A DNA stretch of 17,828 bases from CAZMFZ01 sp046152935 (lineage in GTDB: Bacteria > Bacteroidota > Bacteroidia > Cytophagales > UBA9547). Made by a program: the position numbers and the translations under genes. Location: NCBI GenBank assembly GCA_046152935.1, contig JBJXGB010000091.1, positions 1 to 17,828 on the forward strand, given 5' to 3'. A model generated the notes under the pieces. The model had not been told where the DNA came from, ran no database searches, and was given only the letters and a program-made list of their open reading frames with translations. Shown piece by piece: positions 1 through 7,449 of the stretch (positions are counted from its first letter, which is position 1; each line of letters starts with the position of its first letter).

Positions 1-368
1 CCATTTATCCAAATATCATATTCGGCCATTATGGGTTCGAGCGGCTCTACTTTATTGATGTGACAACAATAATCTGGGTCTGAGGTGTAGAAAAATCTGC
101 CTTCATCATCTTTTTGAAGGCTTTTTGGGGTAATAGAATTTACATTTTTCAAATTCAAACCAAACAAAGCCACAATCTGGTCGCGGTATTTGATTGTTTC
201 GGGGAATAAAAAACCAGTATTTATGAAGAAAACGGGTATGCTTTTGTCGATCTCACTTAAAATATGGAGTAAAACAATACTGTGTGTTTGAAATGAAGAG
301 GTGGTAAACAATTTTAGCCCCTCAGCTTTGTATTTTTCTATTTGCGACTTTATTTCTTCTACAATCAT
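1..368 (-). CDS. cysH: Phosphoadenylyl-/adenylyl-sulfate reductase, CysH family (partial, C-terminus outside the window)
   Basis: This is the N-terminal part (about 122 codons) of a sulfonucleotide reductase, a cytoplasmic enzyme of assimilatory sulfate reduction that turns PAPS or APS into sulfite. It starts at the ATG on 368-366 and stays open to the left edge. Seen in the translation are a PP-loop-like segment TTSSFQTHSIVLLHIL, the family motif NTGFLFPET followed by YRDQI, and a double cysteine in DPDYCCHINKVEPL. In this family a CC pair at that place binds a [4Fe-4S] cluster, as in plant-type and many bacterial APS reductases, so APS rather than PAPS is the likelier substrate (inference). 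The C-terminal catalytic cysteine, usually in an ECGIH-type motif, would lie outside the window. The next gene on the same strand ends 120 bp upstream, so cysH probably has its own promoter. Confidence 0.85.
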   Translation of the reverse strand, partial: MIVEEIKSQIEKYKAEGLKLFTTSSFQTHSIVLLHILSEIDKSIPVFFINTGFLFPETIKYRDQIVALFGLNLKNVNSITPKSLQKDDEGRFFYTSDPDYCCHINKVEPLEPIMAEYDIWIN

Positions 369-432
369 GACTCAGAATAATTACATGTTAGAATACTTGG
401 AAAACCAAATGAAGATAGTGTCCAATTTACTA

Positions 433-440
433 CAAAAGTA
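433..440 (-). promoter_or_regulatory. Putative -7 box of the cysH-like gene
   Basis: Read on the minus strand the bases are TACTTTTG, an exact match to the Bacteroidota -7 consensus TAnnTTTG, about 65 bp before the cysH start codon. No convincing TTG -33 element is seen at the usual 19-21 bp spacing, so the call rests on one box. Confidence 0.35.
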
Positions 441-488
441 AAGCATCTGCAGTTGCTAAATAATTTTTTGAGTCATTTAACTCGCAAA

Positions 489-737
489 TCATTTCTGTGC
501 ATCTAGTTTTTTGAGTAATTCAGCTATCAACCTATCTTTTTCCTCAATCACTTGATCCTTCTCTTCAATCGCTAGGTTTTTCTCTTCAATCACTTGGTCT
601 TTCTCTTCGATCACTTGGTCTTTCTCCTCAATCACTTGGTCTTTCTCTTCAATCACTTGGTCTTTCTCTTCAATCACTTTTATTTGTGCAACTAGCTTGT
701 CTCTTAATCCTTCTGTGAGAACATTTATTGTTCGCAT
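489..737 (-). other. Candidate intragenic small protein (RpnS-like) from an internal start of the Rpn-family gene
   Basis: An in-frame ATG at 737-735 (M252 of the full protein) would give an 82-residue protein made only of the C-terminal helix and the heptad repeats. On the minus strand this ATG is preceded by AGGA with a 4-base gap, a better Shine-Dalgarno-like signal than the main start has. In Escherichia coli, Rpn proteins are reported to carry separately translated C-terminal products (RpnS) that block the nuclease and contain a variable number of short amino-acid repeats. The similarity here is one of architecture only. Bacteroidota rarely depend on Shine-Dalgarno pairing, so the AGGA could be chance. 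Confidence 0.3.
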
Positions 738-1490
738 AGCTTCCTGTTCATTTTCAATTTTCTTTCTCTCTTTAGGGTCGGTGCCTGAATGATGTAAAAT
801 ATCTGTCGCTATTCTTAATTCTTCAATATCTACTTCATGGGTAAACTCTTTGATTATTTTTTTGTCATCCACAAAATTAGTTTGTTCAAAAATACTTAGT
901 AATTTATCCAGCTTGGTTTGGTATCGTCCTGTTATCAGTTTCACCTGTACCACGAAGCTGTCGTGCGTTAATTTCTCTACAAAATCACTTTTGTTGATAA
1001 GTATCGTTTTGTCAATTAAGTTTTTGTAATTTCTCTCTACTTTTAAGCACGGAGTGGTAATCTCAGGCAGTAAAAAACCTAAAATATAGATGGTGGTGAT
1101 GGGAAGTATTACTTTCTCGTTGTTGACGGTGTCTTCTTTTTTGTATTGTTGTGCCAAATAATTGCGAAAACGCATTAAATCCACTTCGTTATTGGCTTTC
1201 TGTATTTCAATCAATACTTTTTTATACTCTCCAGCTTCAGTTTTGATTGTGGCAATAAAATCCAATCTATAGACCCATATAGAATACCTTTCTCGTATTC
1301 TGTTTTCATATTTTTCTATATCTTTAGGGTTGTCGAAATCAAATTCGCCTTCAAAAGTATATTCTTGCGGCTTTACCTCGATGGTTTCTATGGTTTCGTC
1401 TAACAAAGTGCCAATAAAAAACTTAGCAACTCGCTCGTTTTCCATCATTCTTTTAAAAACTACATCGTAAATTGGGTTCGCAATTACCAT
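489..1490 (-). CDS. PD-(D/E)XK nuclease, Rpn / putative transposase family, with repeat-built C-terminal helix
   Basis: The 333-residue product begins MVIANPIYDVVFKRMM, typical of the large Bacteroidota family annotated as Rpn recombination-promoting nuclease or PD-(D/E)XK putative transposase. The nuclease core can be read: D77 in the strand YRLDFIATIK, then E95, Q97 and K98 in LIEIQKAN, the D...E-x-Q-K active-site pattern of the clan. Rpn proteins are DNA endonucleases; some form toxin/antitoxin phage-defence systems. After about residue 270 the sequence becomes seven tandem heptads of VIEEKDQ type (272-320), ending LIAELLKKLDAQK, so a long charged helix is predicted. Only one hydrophobic seam (V-I) recurs per heptad, so the coiled coil may be weak. 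The ATG at 1490 is chosen because the family starts at this point. An in-frame ATG at residue 252 may start a separate small protein. Function in this organism is inferred, not shown. Confidence 0.88.
   Translation of the reverse strand: MVIANPIYDVVFKRMMENERVAKFFIGTLLDETIETIEVKPQEYTFEGEFDFDNPKDIEKYENRIRERYSIWVYRLDFIATIKTEAGEYKKVLIEIQKANNEVDLMRFRNYLAQQYKKEDTVNNEKVILPITTIYILGFLLPEITTPCLKVERNYKNLIDKTILINKSDFVEKLTHDSFVVQVKLITGRYQTKLDKLLSIFEQTNFVDDKKIIKEFTHEVDIEELRIATDILHHSGTDPKERKKIENEQEAMRTINVLTEGLRDKLVAQIKVIEEKDQVIEEKDQVIEEKDQVIEEKDQVIEEKNLAIEEKDQVIEEKDRLIAELLKKLDAQK
531..687. repeat. 21-bp tandem repeat (about 7 units) coding for the heptad VIEEKDQ
   Basis: Units begin at 541, 562, 583, 604, 625 and 646, with a partial unit at 667 that diverges after about 14 bases. 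In protein terms seven heptads span 531-677. The units at 583-603 and 646-666 are identical, those at 604 and 625 differ from them by one base each, and the two units nearest the stop codon (541, 562) carry several changes. This gradient suggests recent expansion in the middle of the array by slippage or recombination. Because the unit is a multiple of three, copy changes would keep the frame and only change helix length. Confidence 0.95.
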
Positions 1491-1510
1491 TGATATTCCA
1501 TTTTATTGTA

Positions 1511-1518
1511 CAAATCTA
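1511..1518 (-). promoter_or_regulatory. Putative -7 box of the Rpn-family nuclease gene
   Basis: On the minus strand this reads TAGATTTG, an exact TAnnTTTG match, 21 bp before the start codon at 1490. It would give a leader of roughly 15 nt. No clear TTG is present 19-21 bp further upstream. Confidence 0.35.
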
Positions 1519-1589
1519 CTGTTTTTTATGCAGTTCTAAATTTGAATTTTGAATTTCTAGTACCGGAATTATCATTAACGTCCAAACAC

Positions 1590-1597
1590 TATTTTTG
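1590..1597 (+). promoter_or_regulatory. Putative -7 box upstream of secA
   Basis: TATTTTTG matches TAnnTTTG and would give a leader of about 80 nt before secA. A second match, TAACTTTG at 1630-1637, would give a leader of about 40 nt. Neither has a convincing -33 TTG at normal spacing, so it is undecided which one is used. Confidence 0.3.
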
Positions 1598-1610
1598 CAG
1601 CTAAAGAATG

Positions 1611-1636
1611 AAAGTTGCTTGTGAAGCACTAACTTT
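1611..1636 (+). other. Hairpin in the secA leader region
   Basis: AAAGTT (1611-1616) pairs with AACTTT (1631-1636), and directly inside it GCTT (1617-1620) pairs with AAGC (1624-1627) around a GTG loop, leaving a three-base bulge at 1628-1630. That gives ten base pairs in 26 nt. If transcription starts from the box at 1590, the hairpin lies in the 5' leader. Its right arm overlaps the alternative -7 box at 1630. No known riboswitch class is recognised. Confidence 0.3.
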
Positions 1637-1683
1637 GCTGCCTTTAGTATCGACAAACCCAATTAGAATTATATTTACACGCC

Positions 1684-4600
1684 ATGCTGGGATTACTTGC
1701 CAAAATATTCGGAACCAAATCTGACCGCGATATTAAAATTATACAACCTTATGTAGATGCAACCATTGAATTATTTAATGGTCTGAATACTCTTTCAGAT
1801 GATGAATTGCGTGGGGAAACCGCTAAAGTTAAAGAGCGAATAAACGAGTTTTTATCTGAGATTGATACTCAAATAGCCCAATTGAAACAACAATTGGAAG
1901 AAAATGAAGAAATGGAACTCACTGAGAAAGAGGCCATTTTCAATCAATTAGATGCATTAGAAAAACAACGTGATGAGGAATTGGAAAAAGTACTTTTAGA
2001 AGTGCTTCCTGCTGCATTTGCAATTATCAAAGAAACCGCCAAACGATTTACAGAAAACGGAAAATTAACTGTAACTGCTTCTGAATCAGATCATTATTTC
2101 CACAAAAGAAAAAAAGGTGACGGCATCGAAATCATTGGCAACACTGCAACCTGGCTCAATACTTGGACTGTTGCAGGCAATAAAATCATCTGGAATATGG
2201 TGCATTATGATGTTCAGTTGATAGGTGGAGCTGTATTGCATCAAGGCAAAATTTCTGAAATGGCTACTGGTGAAGGTAAGACTTTGGTTTCTACATTGCC
2301 AGCTTTCTTAAATGCTTTGGCAGGACGCGGAGTGCATATTGTGACGGTAAATGATTATTTGGCCAAACGTGATAGCGAATGGAATGCACCACTTTTCGAG
2401 TTTCACGGCTTAAAAGTAGATTGCATAGACAAGTACGAACCTCACTCTGACGAGAGGAAAAATGCTTATGCTGCCGACATCACTTACGGCACCAACAATG
2501 AGTTTGGCTTTGATTATTTGAGGGATAATATGGTGCGTTCTACTGATGAAATGGTGCAACGCAAACACCATTTTGCCATGGTAGATGAGGTAGATTCGGT
2601 GCTGGTAGATGATGCACGTACGCCATTGATTATTTCAGGGCCAGTGCCTAGAGGCGAAGAACAAGAGTTTTATGAATTAAAACCAAGGGTTCAGAAACTA
2701 GTTGATGCCCAAAAGAAGCTGGTTTTGGAATTGCTCAACGAGGCCAAAAAGAAAATAGAAGCAGGCGAAACAGATGAAAAATCGGGAGGTTTGGCATTGC
2801 TGCGTGCTTACCGAGCCATGCCTAAATACAAACCCGTAATCAAATATTTATCTGAGCAAGGCATTCGGGCAATTTTGCAAAAAGTTGAAAACTATTATTT
2901 GCAAGATGCGCAGAAAGAAATGCCTAAAGCAGATGAAATTCTGTATTTTACCATTGATGAGAAACAAAATTCTGTTGATCTGACAGATAAGGGTATCAAC
3001 TTGATTACCAGTGACGGTGAAGATACATTGTTCTTTATTATGCCTGATATTGGGGTTGAAATGCATAAAATTGAAAAAGACCCAACTATTTCAGAAGAAT
3101 TAAGATTGCAGAAAACTGAACAATTAATCAAAGATTATTCAGCAAAATCTGAACGCATTCATACCGTAAATCAACTGTTGAAAGCCTACACGATGTTCGA
3201 AAAGGATACGGAATACATTATTGTAGACGGCAAAGTAAAAATTGTTGATGAAAATACGGGTCGTGTACTAGATGGAAGACGTTACTCTGATGGTTTGCAC
3301 CAAGCCATTGAAGCAAAAGAAAATGTAAAAGTGGAAGATGCTACGCAGACCTACGCCACCATTACGCTTCAAAATTATTTCCGTATGTATCACAAACTAG
3401 CGGGTATGACGGGTACCGCCTCAACAGAAGCGGGTGAATTGTGGGAAATATATAAGTTAGACGTTGTTACCATTCCTACGCATGTAAAAGCGGTGAGAAT
3501 TGACTTGGAAGATAAAGTTTATAAAACCATTCGCGAAAAATTCAACGCGGTAGCCGAGGAAATAAATGAGCTAAATAAACTCGGCAGACCTGTTTTGGTT
3601 GGGACTACTTCGGTTGAAATTTCCGAAGTTCTGAGTCGTATGCTTACCATGCGTAAGATAAAACATAATGTGTTGAATGCAAAACAACACGCCCGTGAGG
3701 CGGAAATTGTGGCAGGTGCTGGTCATGCAGGTGCGGTAACGATTGCAACCAATATGGCTGGCCGTGGTACGGATATAAAGCTTACACCAGAATCGAAAGC
3801 TGCTGGTGGCTTGGCCATTATTGGTACAGAACGTCATGAATCAAGGCGTGTAGACAGGCAGTTGCGCGGTCGCGCAGGTCGCCAAGGCGACCCTGGTTCT
3901 TCGCAGTTTTATGTTTGTTTGGAAGACAATTTGATGCGTCTATTTGGCTCTGAGCGAATAGCCAAATTGATGGATAGAATGGGCTTAGAAGAAGGAGAAG
4001 TGATTCAACACAGCATGATTACCAGCTCAATTGAACGAGCACAAAAAAAAGTAGAAGAAAACAACTTTGGTATGCGTAAGCGTTTGCTAGAGTATGACGA
4101 TGTGATGAATATGCAACGCAAAGCCATCTACACAAAACGCAGAAATGCTTTGTTTGGCGATCGCTTGCAAATGGATTTGGCTGATATGATTTACGACCTA
4201 AGCAATGTGATTGTAGGTGGATCGAAAACTGACAAAAATTATGAGAATTTCCGCTATAATTTCATTGGCACTTTTGGCTTCAACCCTCCTGTAACCCAAG
4301 ATGAGTTTGTGACTACCAAAGAAGAAAATTTGGTTCAGAAATTATATGAGGAAACATATAGAAACTACGAAACTAAATCGAAACAGATTGCAGAAAAGTC
4401 TTTAACAGTGTTCAACAAACTATTTGTAACTCAGGGCAATCAAATAGAAAATGTGGTCGTGCCTATCACGGATGGAAAGAAAAATATTCAAGTAGTTGTT
4501 CAACTCAAAAAAGCGTACGAAACCAAAGGCTTAGAATTGCCAAGAGCGATCGAAAAATACACCGTGCTTTCGTTTATCGACCAAGAGTGGAAAGAGCATT

Positions 4601-5043
4601 TGCGAGAAATGGACGATTTGAAGCAAAGCGTGCAAAACGCTGTTTATGAGCAAAAAGATCCGCTTTTGATTTACAAAGGCGAAGCTTACGATTTGTTCAA
4701 TAAGTTGATGGGAAGGATGAACCAAGACACCACTGCATTCCTGTTTAAATCTGATATTTTGCAAGAAGATATGGCTCAGCACCGTGAAAAACCACAAGTA
4801 CGCCAGCCAAAATTGAAAGAAATAAAAGAAGATAGTGAATCTGCTTCAGGCTATGGTGCTGGTAATGCTCAAACCCAAGATCGACCACCGATTGAAAAAC
4901 ATGCTCCCATTCGATCAGAAAAAGTATATGGCCGAAACGACAATGTAAAAGTAAAATACCTAGATGGCTCGATCAAAGAAGAGAAATACAAAAAAGTAGA
5001 AGACGATTTGAGAAACGGAAAATGTATGGTGTTGGAACCTTAA
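1684..5043 (+). CDS. secA: Preprotein translocase ATPase SecA
   Basis: SecA is the cytoplasmic ATPase motor that pushes unfolded preproteins through SecYEG. The 1119-residue product carries every hallmark: Walker A GEGKT at 196-200, Walker B DEVD at 301-304, the preprotein cross-linking region after it, TNMAGRGTDIK at 690-699, and the motif VI segment QLRGRAGRQGDP at 726-737. It is longer than the 901 residues of E. coli SecA because of insertions, including a charged helical one near residues 58-105 and another after about residue 335. Such lengths (about 1100) are usual in Bacteroidota. The C-terminus has no CxCx8C(H/C) zinc site; it ends in a basic/acidic segment of the type GRNDNVKVKYLDGSIKEEKY. 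Flanking genes are on the opposite strand, so it is a single-gene transcript. The ATG at 1684 fits the conserved N-terminus (LLAKIFGTKSDRD). Confidence 0.98.
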   Translation: MLGLLAKIFGTKSDRDIKIIQPYVDATIELFNGLNTLSDDELRGETAKVKERINEFLSEIDTQIAQLKQQLEENEEMELTEKEAIFNQLDALEKQRDEELEKVLLEVLPAAFAIIKETAKRFTENGKLTVTASESDHYFHKRKKGDGIEIIGNTATWLNTWTVAGNKIIWNMVHYDVQLIGGAVLHQGKISEMATGEGKTLVSTLPAFLNALAGRGVHIVTVNDYLAKRDSEWNAPLFEFHGLKVDCIDKYEPHSDERKNAYAADITYGTNNEFGFDYLRDNMVRSTDEMVQRKHHFAMVDEVDSVLVDDARTPLIISGPVPRGEEQEFYELKPRVQKLVDAQKKLVLELLNEAKKKIEAGETDEKSGGLALLRAYRAMPKYKPVIKYLSEQGIRAILQKVENYYLQDAQKEMPKADEILYFTIDEKQNSVDLTDKGINLITSDGEDTLFFIMPDIGVEMHKIEKDPTISEELRLQKTEQLIKDYSAKSERIHTVNQLLKAYTMFEKDTEYIIVDGKVKIVDENTGRVLDGRRYSDGLHQAIEAKENVKVEDATQTYATITLQNYFRMYHKLAGMTGTASTEAGELWEIYKLDVVTIPTHVKAVRIDLEDKVYKTIREKFNAVAEEINELNKLGRPVLVGTTSVEISEVLSRMLTMRKIKHNVLNAKQHAREAEIVAGAGHAGAVTIATNMAGRGTDIKLTPESKAAGGLAIIGTERHESRRVDRQLRGRAGRQGDPGSSQFYVCLEDNLMRLFGSERIAKLMDRMGLEEGEVIQHSMITSSIERAQKKVEENNFGMRKRLLEYDDVMNMQRKAIYTKRRNALFGDRLQMDLADMIYDLSNVIVGGSKTDKNYENFRYNFIGTFGFNPPVTQDEFVTTKEENLVQKLYEETYRNYETKSKQIAEKSLTVFNKLFVTQGNQIENVVVPITDGKKNIQVVVQLKKAYETKGLELPRAIEKYTVLSFIDQEWKEHLREMDDLKQSVQNAVYEQKDPLLIYKGEAYDLFNKLMGRMNQDTTAFLFKSDILQEDMAQHREKPQVRQPKLKEIKEDSESASGYGAGNAQTQDRPPIEKHAPIRSEKVYGRNDNVKVKYLDGSIKEEKYKKVEDDLRNGKCMVLEP

Positions 5044-5519
5044 TAATAGTTTCTTAGGCAATGTCGTTCAGTTGACCGCATCCTAAATTCTTTTCCTTTT
5101 TTGGGTATACAGATAGGGCGCGGTTTTGAAAAATCAAATTTTCTTCACTAAACTCCATTGATATGAGGTTTCCAAAACCTTCTGAAGTACCAATAACAAG
5201 CAATATTGCAGCTTTTACCACTAGAACTCTGCGTATTCCTTTCGAATCTTAGTATCACCAACACAAGTAAATACAAAAAACATAGCATTGCCCTATTAAC
5301 TAAGCCATCCACTTATCTTACTACATCCGCTAAAAACTACATTTAGGCAAATGCGCTCTTGCGATTTCTATTCCAAATAAGTCAATTTTACCCTCAATTT
5401 TCTGTAAGTCATAAATGACAATAGCTGTTGCAAAAATTGCATCGGATAAGATGGTGTGTTTGTATCGACACCATAAGCCCAAGCAAAGCCATTTAAGCTT
5501 TTGGAGATATTTCTATTCT
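5044..5519. other. 476-bp intergenic stretch without a recognisable gene
   Basis: This lies between two genes that converge. No tRNA, repeat array or strong terminator is seen. On the minus strand 5512-5333 is open for 60 codons without a start codon; its translation (for example TAIVIYDLQKIEGKIDLFGI) looks protein-like but matches no family that I recognise. It may be a gene remnant or chance. Confidence 0.5.
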
Positions 5520-6389
5520 CTACTCTTTCATTATTTTTTCCCACATATCAACCGCTATTCCATCAATCAGACCCACATTTGGTGCATATATTTTATCACT
5601 TTCGGCCCAAGCCATTATTTTTGAAAATATTTCTCCCGCTGGTACTATCACATCTGCCCTATCCCTATTGAGTTTGAATTTGTGCATTCTGTCTTCAATA
5701 CCCATACTTTTGATTCTCCCTAATAAACTATTCAAATCATTCAAAGACATCGCACCATCTTGCACTACTTCTGACAGTTCATGAAGTTTTTTTATGTTTC
5801 CGCCAGTTCCGATGGCAGATAGTTCACCGACTTTATTTTTTTCGACCCAAGATTTTACATCTTCCCAATCTTTTTCTGGAATTCCATGGTGAATGGTTCT
5901 TACCGTGCCAATATTGAAGGATTTAGAAACTAATTTCTTAAAATCTGAAATAAAGGAAATTTCTGTACTACCGCCACCCACGTCAATATGAATATAGTTG
6001 CCCTTTTGCAAATACCGATGAATGGCCTTTTCCGTAAGTTCTGCCTCTTTTTTGCCTTTGATTATTTCAATTTCAAAACCCAATTCATTTTTGATAAATT
6101 CTACAATTTCTTTGCCATTTTCAGCATCGCGCATGGCAGAAGTGGCACAAGCATGAAAAGTATTCACTTCAAAGACCTCAAACATGGCTTGATATGCGCG
6201 CAGCATTTTCACCAATTTCATGATTTTTTGTGCACCAATTTTCTTAGTGGTGAATACATCCTCGCCCAATCGAATGGGATATCGCAGGTACTCAACCCGT
6301 TCAAATTGCCATTCACCCTTAAACTCGACAGCCGAAGCTACCAAAAATCGCATTGCATTTGAACCTATATCTATCGCACCCAGTAGCAT
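5520..6389 (-). CDS. Ppx/GppA-family phosphatase (exopolyphosphatase-like)
   Basis: This 289-residue protein belongs to the ASKHA-fold Ppx/GppA family, whose members hydrolyse inorganic polyphosphate or the gamma-phosphate of pppGpp. Seen motifs are the first phosphate loop AIDIGSNAMR (5-14), the family signature ATSAMRDAENG (82-92), the second phosphate loop IDVGGGSTEIS (135-145) and the GTGGN loop that opens the second half. The conserved loop usually written G-x-E-E-A reads GKKEA here (112-116), so one acidic residue is retained at E115. The length is that of the short single-domain form; the HD-like C-terminal domains of E. coli Ppx are absent. The start codon follows the gldB stop codon with no gap (TAA then ATG), so the two are probably translated from one mRNA. 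The choice between polyphosphate and pppGpp cannot be made from the sequence. Confidence 0.9.
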   Translation of the reverse strand: MLLGAIDIGSNAMRFLVASAVEFKGEWQFERVEYLRYPIRLGEDVFTTKKIGAQKIMKLVKMLRAYQAMFEVFEVNTFHACATSAMRDAENGKEIVEFIKNELGFEIEIIKGKKEAELTEKAIHRYLQKGNYIHIDVGGGSTEISFISDFKKLVSKSFNIGTVRTIHHGIPEKDWEDVKSWVEKNKVGELSAIGTGGNIKKLHELSEVVQDGAMSLNDLNSLLGRIKSMGIEDRMHKFKLNRDRADVIVPAGEIFSKIMAWAESDKIYAPNVGLIDGIAVDMWEKIMKE

Positions 6390-7409
6390 TTATTTGGCTT
6401 TGTATTTCGATTTCGTGAGTATTTTTTTTGCGTCTTTTTCTTTCATTATCGTAAGTAAACCCATATCTGCATTATTTTGAGCATACATTTTTACAATTTG
6501 CCAACCCAGCCAACGTCCTATTCGTCCTGGGCAATTATTGCCGATCTCAAATGTGGTTGGTCGCTCGCCAATGTATCTATTGGTAATTTCATTCTTGGTT
6601 TCAAACAGCAATTTTTTTTCAATAAAATGCCCCCATATTATTTTTTGATTCTTTTTTACATCATCCAACACCTCGCTTTCATAGCCTGCAATCAAAGTGT
6701 CTGATACATTGGGCAATACTTTTTCTGTAAAATAATACGATTTACCAAAATAAACCATCTCTGCAATCAAGGAATTGTCTAGAAAATCAGATTCATTATA
6801 TTTTCCAGAAATAACTGCCATCACCATCGGCACAATGTATTCTTTTCGATATCTTTTTAACATGTAAATTGGCAATTGTGGCTTGTATTTGCATTTTTCT
6901 GCCAAATAAAATTCCAGCCCAATCACGATCATGCTGTCGTTTACAAACATATCGTTGCCCATTCCAGTAATAATGGTGTAGATTTTAGGTGTTTTGAATT
7001 TTGGGTCAATTTTCTTTATTTCTTCAAATGCATGTTGAAATTCTAGACCCAAATCGTAAAAATCACCATAAAATTCGTTGCTAATCTGGTAAATGCTATC
7101 AATACTTTTATTAGTAGCCAATTGATAAAAGGCATTTACCAAGATACTATCATGTGGATATTGCGATCTTTTCAAAAACTTTTCTGAAAAATCGGGGTAT
7201 TTATCAAAGATACTGGCGATTCCTTTTCTTGTTTTTTGTGTAAATATTTCCTTATCGACCCTTATTACCTCAATATTCAATTTCTCTTTTTCTTGTTCAA
7301 CATTCGCTTGCGGCACAATTTTTTCATTTTTTAGCTTTTGAGAACTCTTTTCTCCACAATTGAGCAAGAAAAAGAGGGTAAAAAGAAGATAAACAGCTTT
7401 TCGTATCAT
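6390..7409 (-). CDS. gldB: Gliding motility lipoprotein GldB
   Basis: The 339-residue product begins with a lipoprotein signal peptide (MIRKAVYLLFTLFFLLNC, lipid-modified cysteine C18). It has the pattern of GldB: IEVIRVDKEIF after the linker, GLEFYLA in the middle, and a C-terminus of the type NNCPGRIGRWLGWQIVKMY followed by MKEKDAKKIL and SKYK. GldB is required for gliding in Flavobacterium johnsoniae and occurs widely in Bacteroidota, but its biochemical role is unsettled. The open frame continues upstream to 7604, but the extra 65 residues lie antisense to the neighbouring gene and would bury the signal peptide, so the ATG at 7409 is chosen. The divergent beta-barrel gene starts 40 bp away. 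In F. johnsoniae the neighbour is gldC; here a phosphatase gene follows instead. Confidence 0.88.
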   Translation of the reverse strand: MIRKAVYLLFTLFFLLNCGEKSSQKLKNEKIVPQANVEQEKEKLNIEVIRVDKEIFTQKTRKGIASIFDKYPDFSEKFLKRSQYPHDSILVNAFYQLATNKSIDSIYQISNEFYGDFYDLGLEFQHAFEEIKKIDPKFKTPKIYTIITGMGNDMFVNDSMIVIGLEFYLAEKCKYKPQLPIYMLKRYRKEYIVPMVMAVISGKYNESDFLDNSLIAEMVYFGKSYYFTEKVLPNVSDTLIAGYESEVLDDVKKNQKIIWGHFIEKKLLFETKNEITNRYIGERPTTFEIGNNCPGRIGRWLGWQIVKMYAQNNADMGLLTIMKEKDAKKILTKSKYKAK

Positions 7410-7417
7410 TAATATTG

Positions 7418-7425
7418 TATTTTTG
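7418..7425 (+). promoter_or_regulatory. Putative -7 box of the beta-barrel gene
   Basis: TATTTTTG fits TAnnTTTG exactly and lies 24 bp before the ATG at 7450, giving a leader of about 18-20 nt. It overlaps the upstream in-frame ATG at 7423, which argues that translation begins at 7450. A -33 TTG is not clear. On the other strand TAATTTCG (7438-7431) is a one-mismatch box that could serve gldB, so the 40-bp gap would hold two back-to-back promoters. Confidence 0.45.
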
Positions 7426-7449
7426 AAATGCGAAATTAAACCTTTACAA

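Noticed and set aside
531..687. CRISPR array
   Set aside because: The 21-bp units are directly tandem with no spacers and are coding.
489..1490. Active transposon carrying the Rpn-like nuclease
   Set aside because: No terminal inverted repeats or target-site duplication are seen on either side; the family name transposase is historical.
5988..6362. 124-codon plus-strand open frame
   Set aside because: It is a shadow of the Ppx/GppA gene, whose motifs are clear on the opposite strand.
7423..7449. Earlier in-frame ATG for the beta-barrel gene
   Set aside because: It falls inside the -7 box and would put nine residues before the signal peptide.
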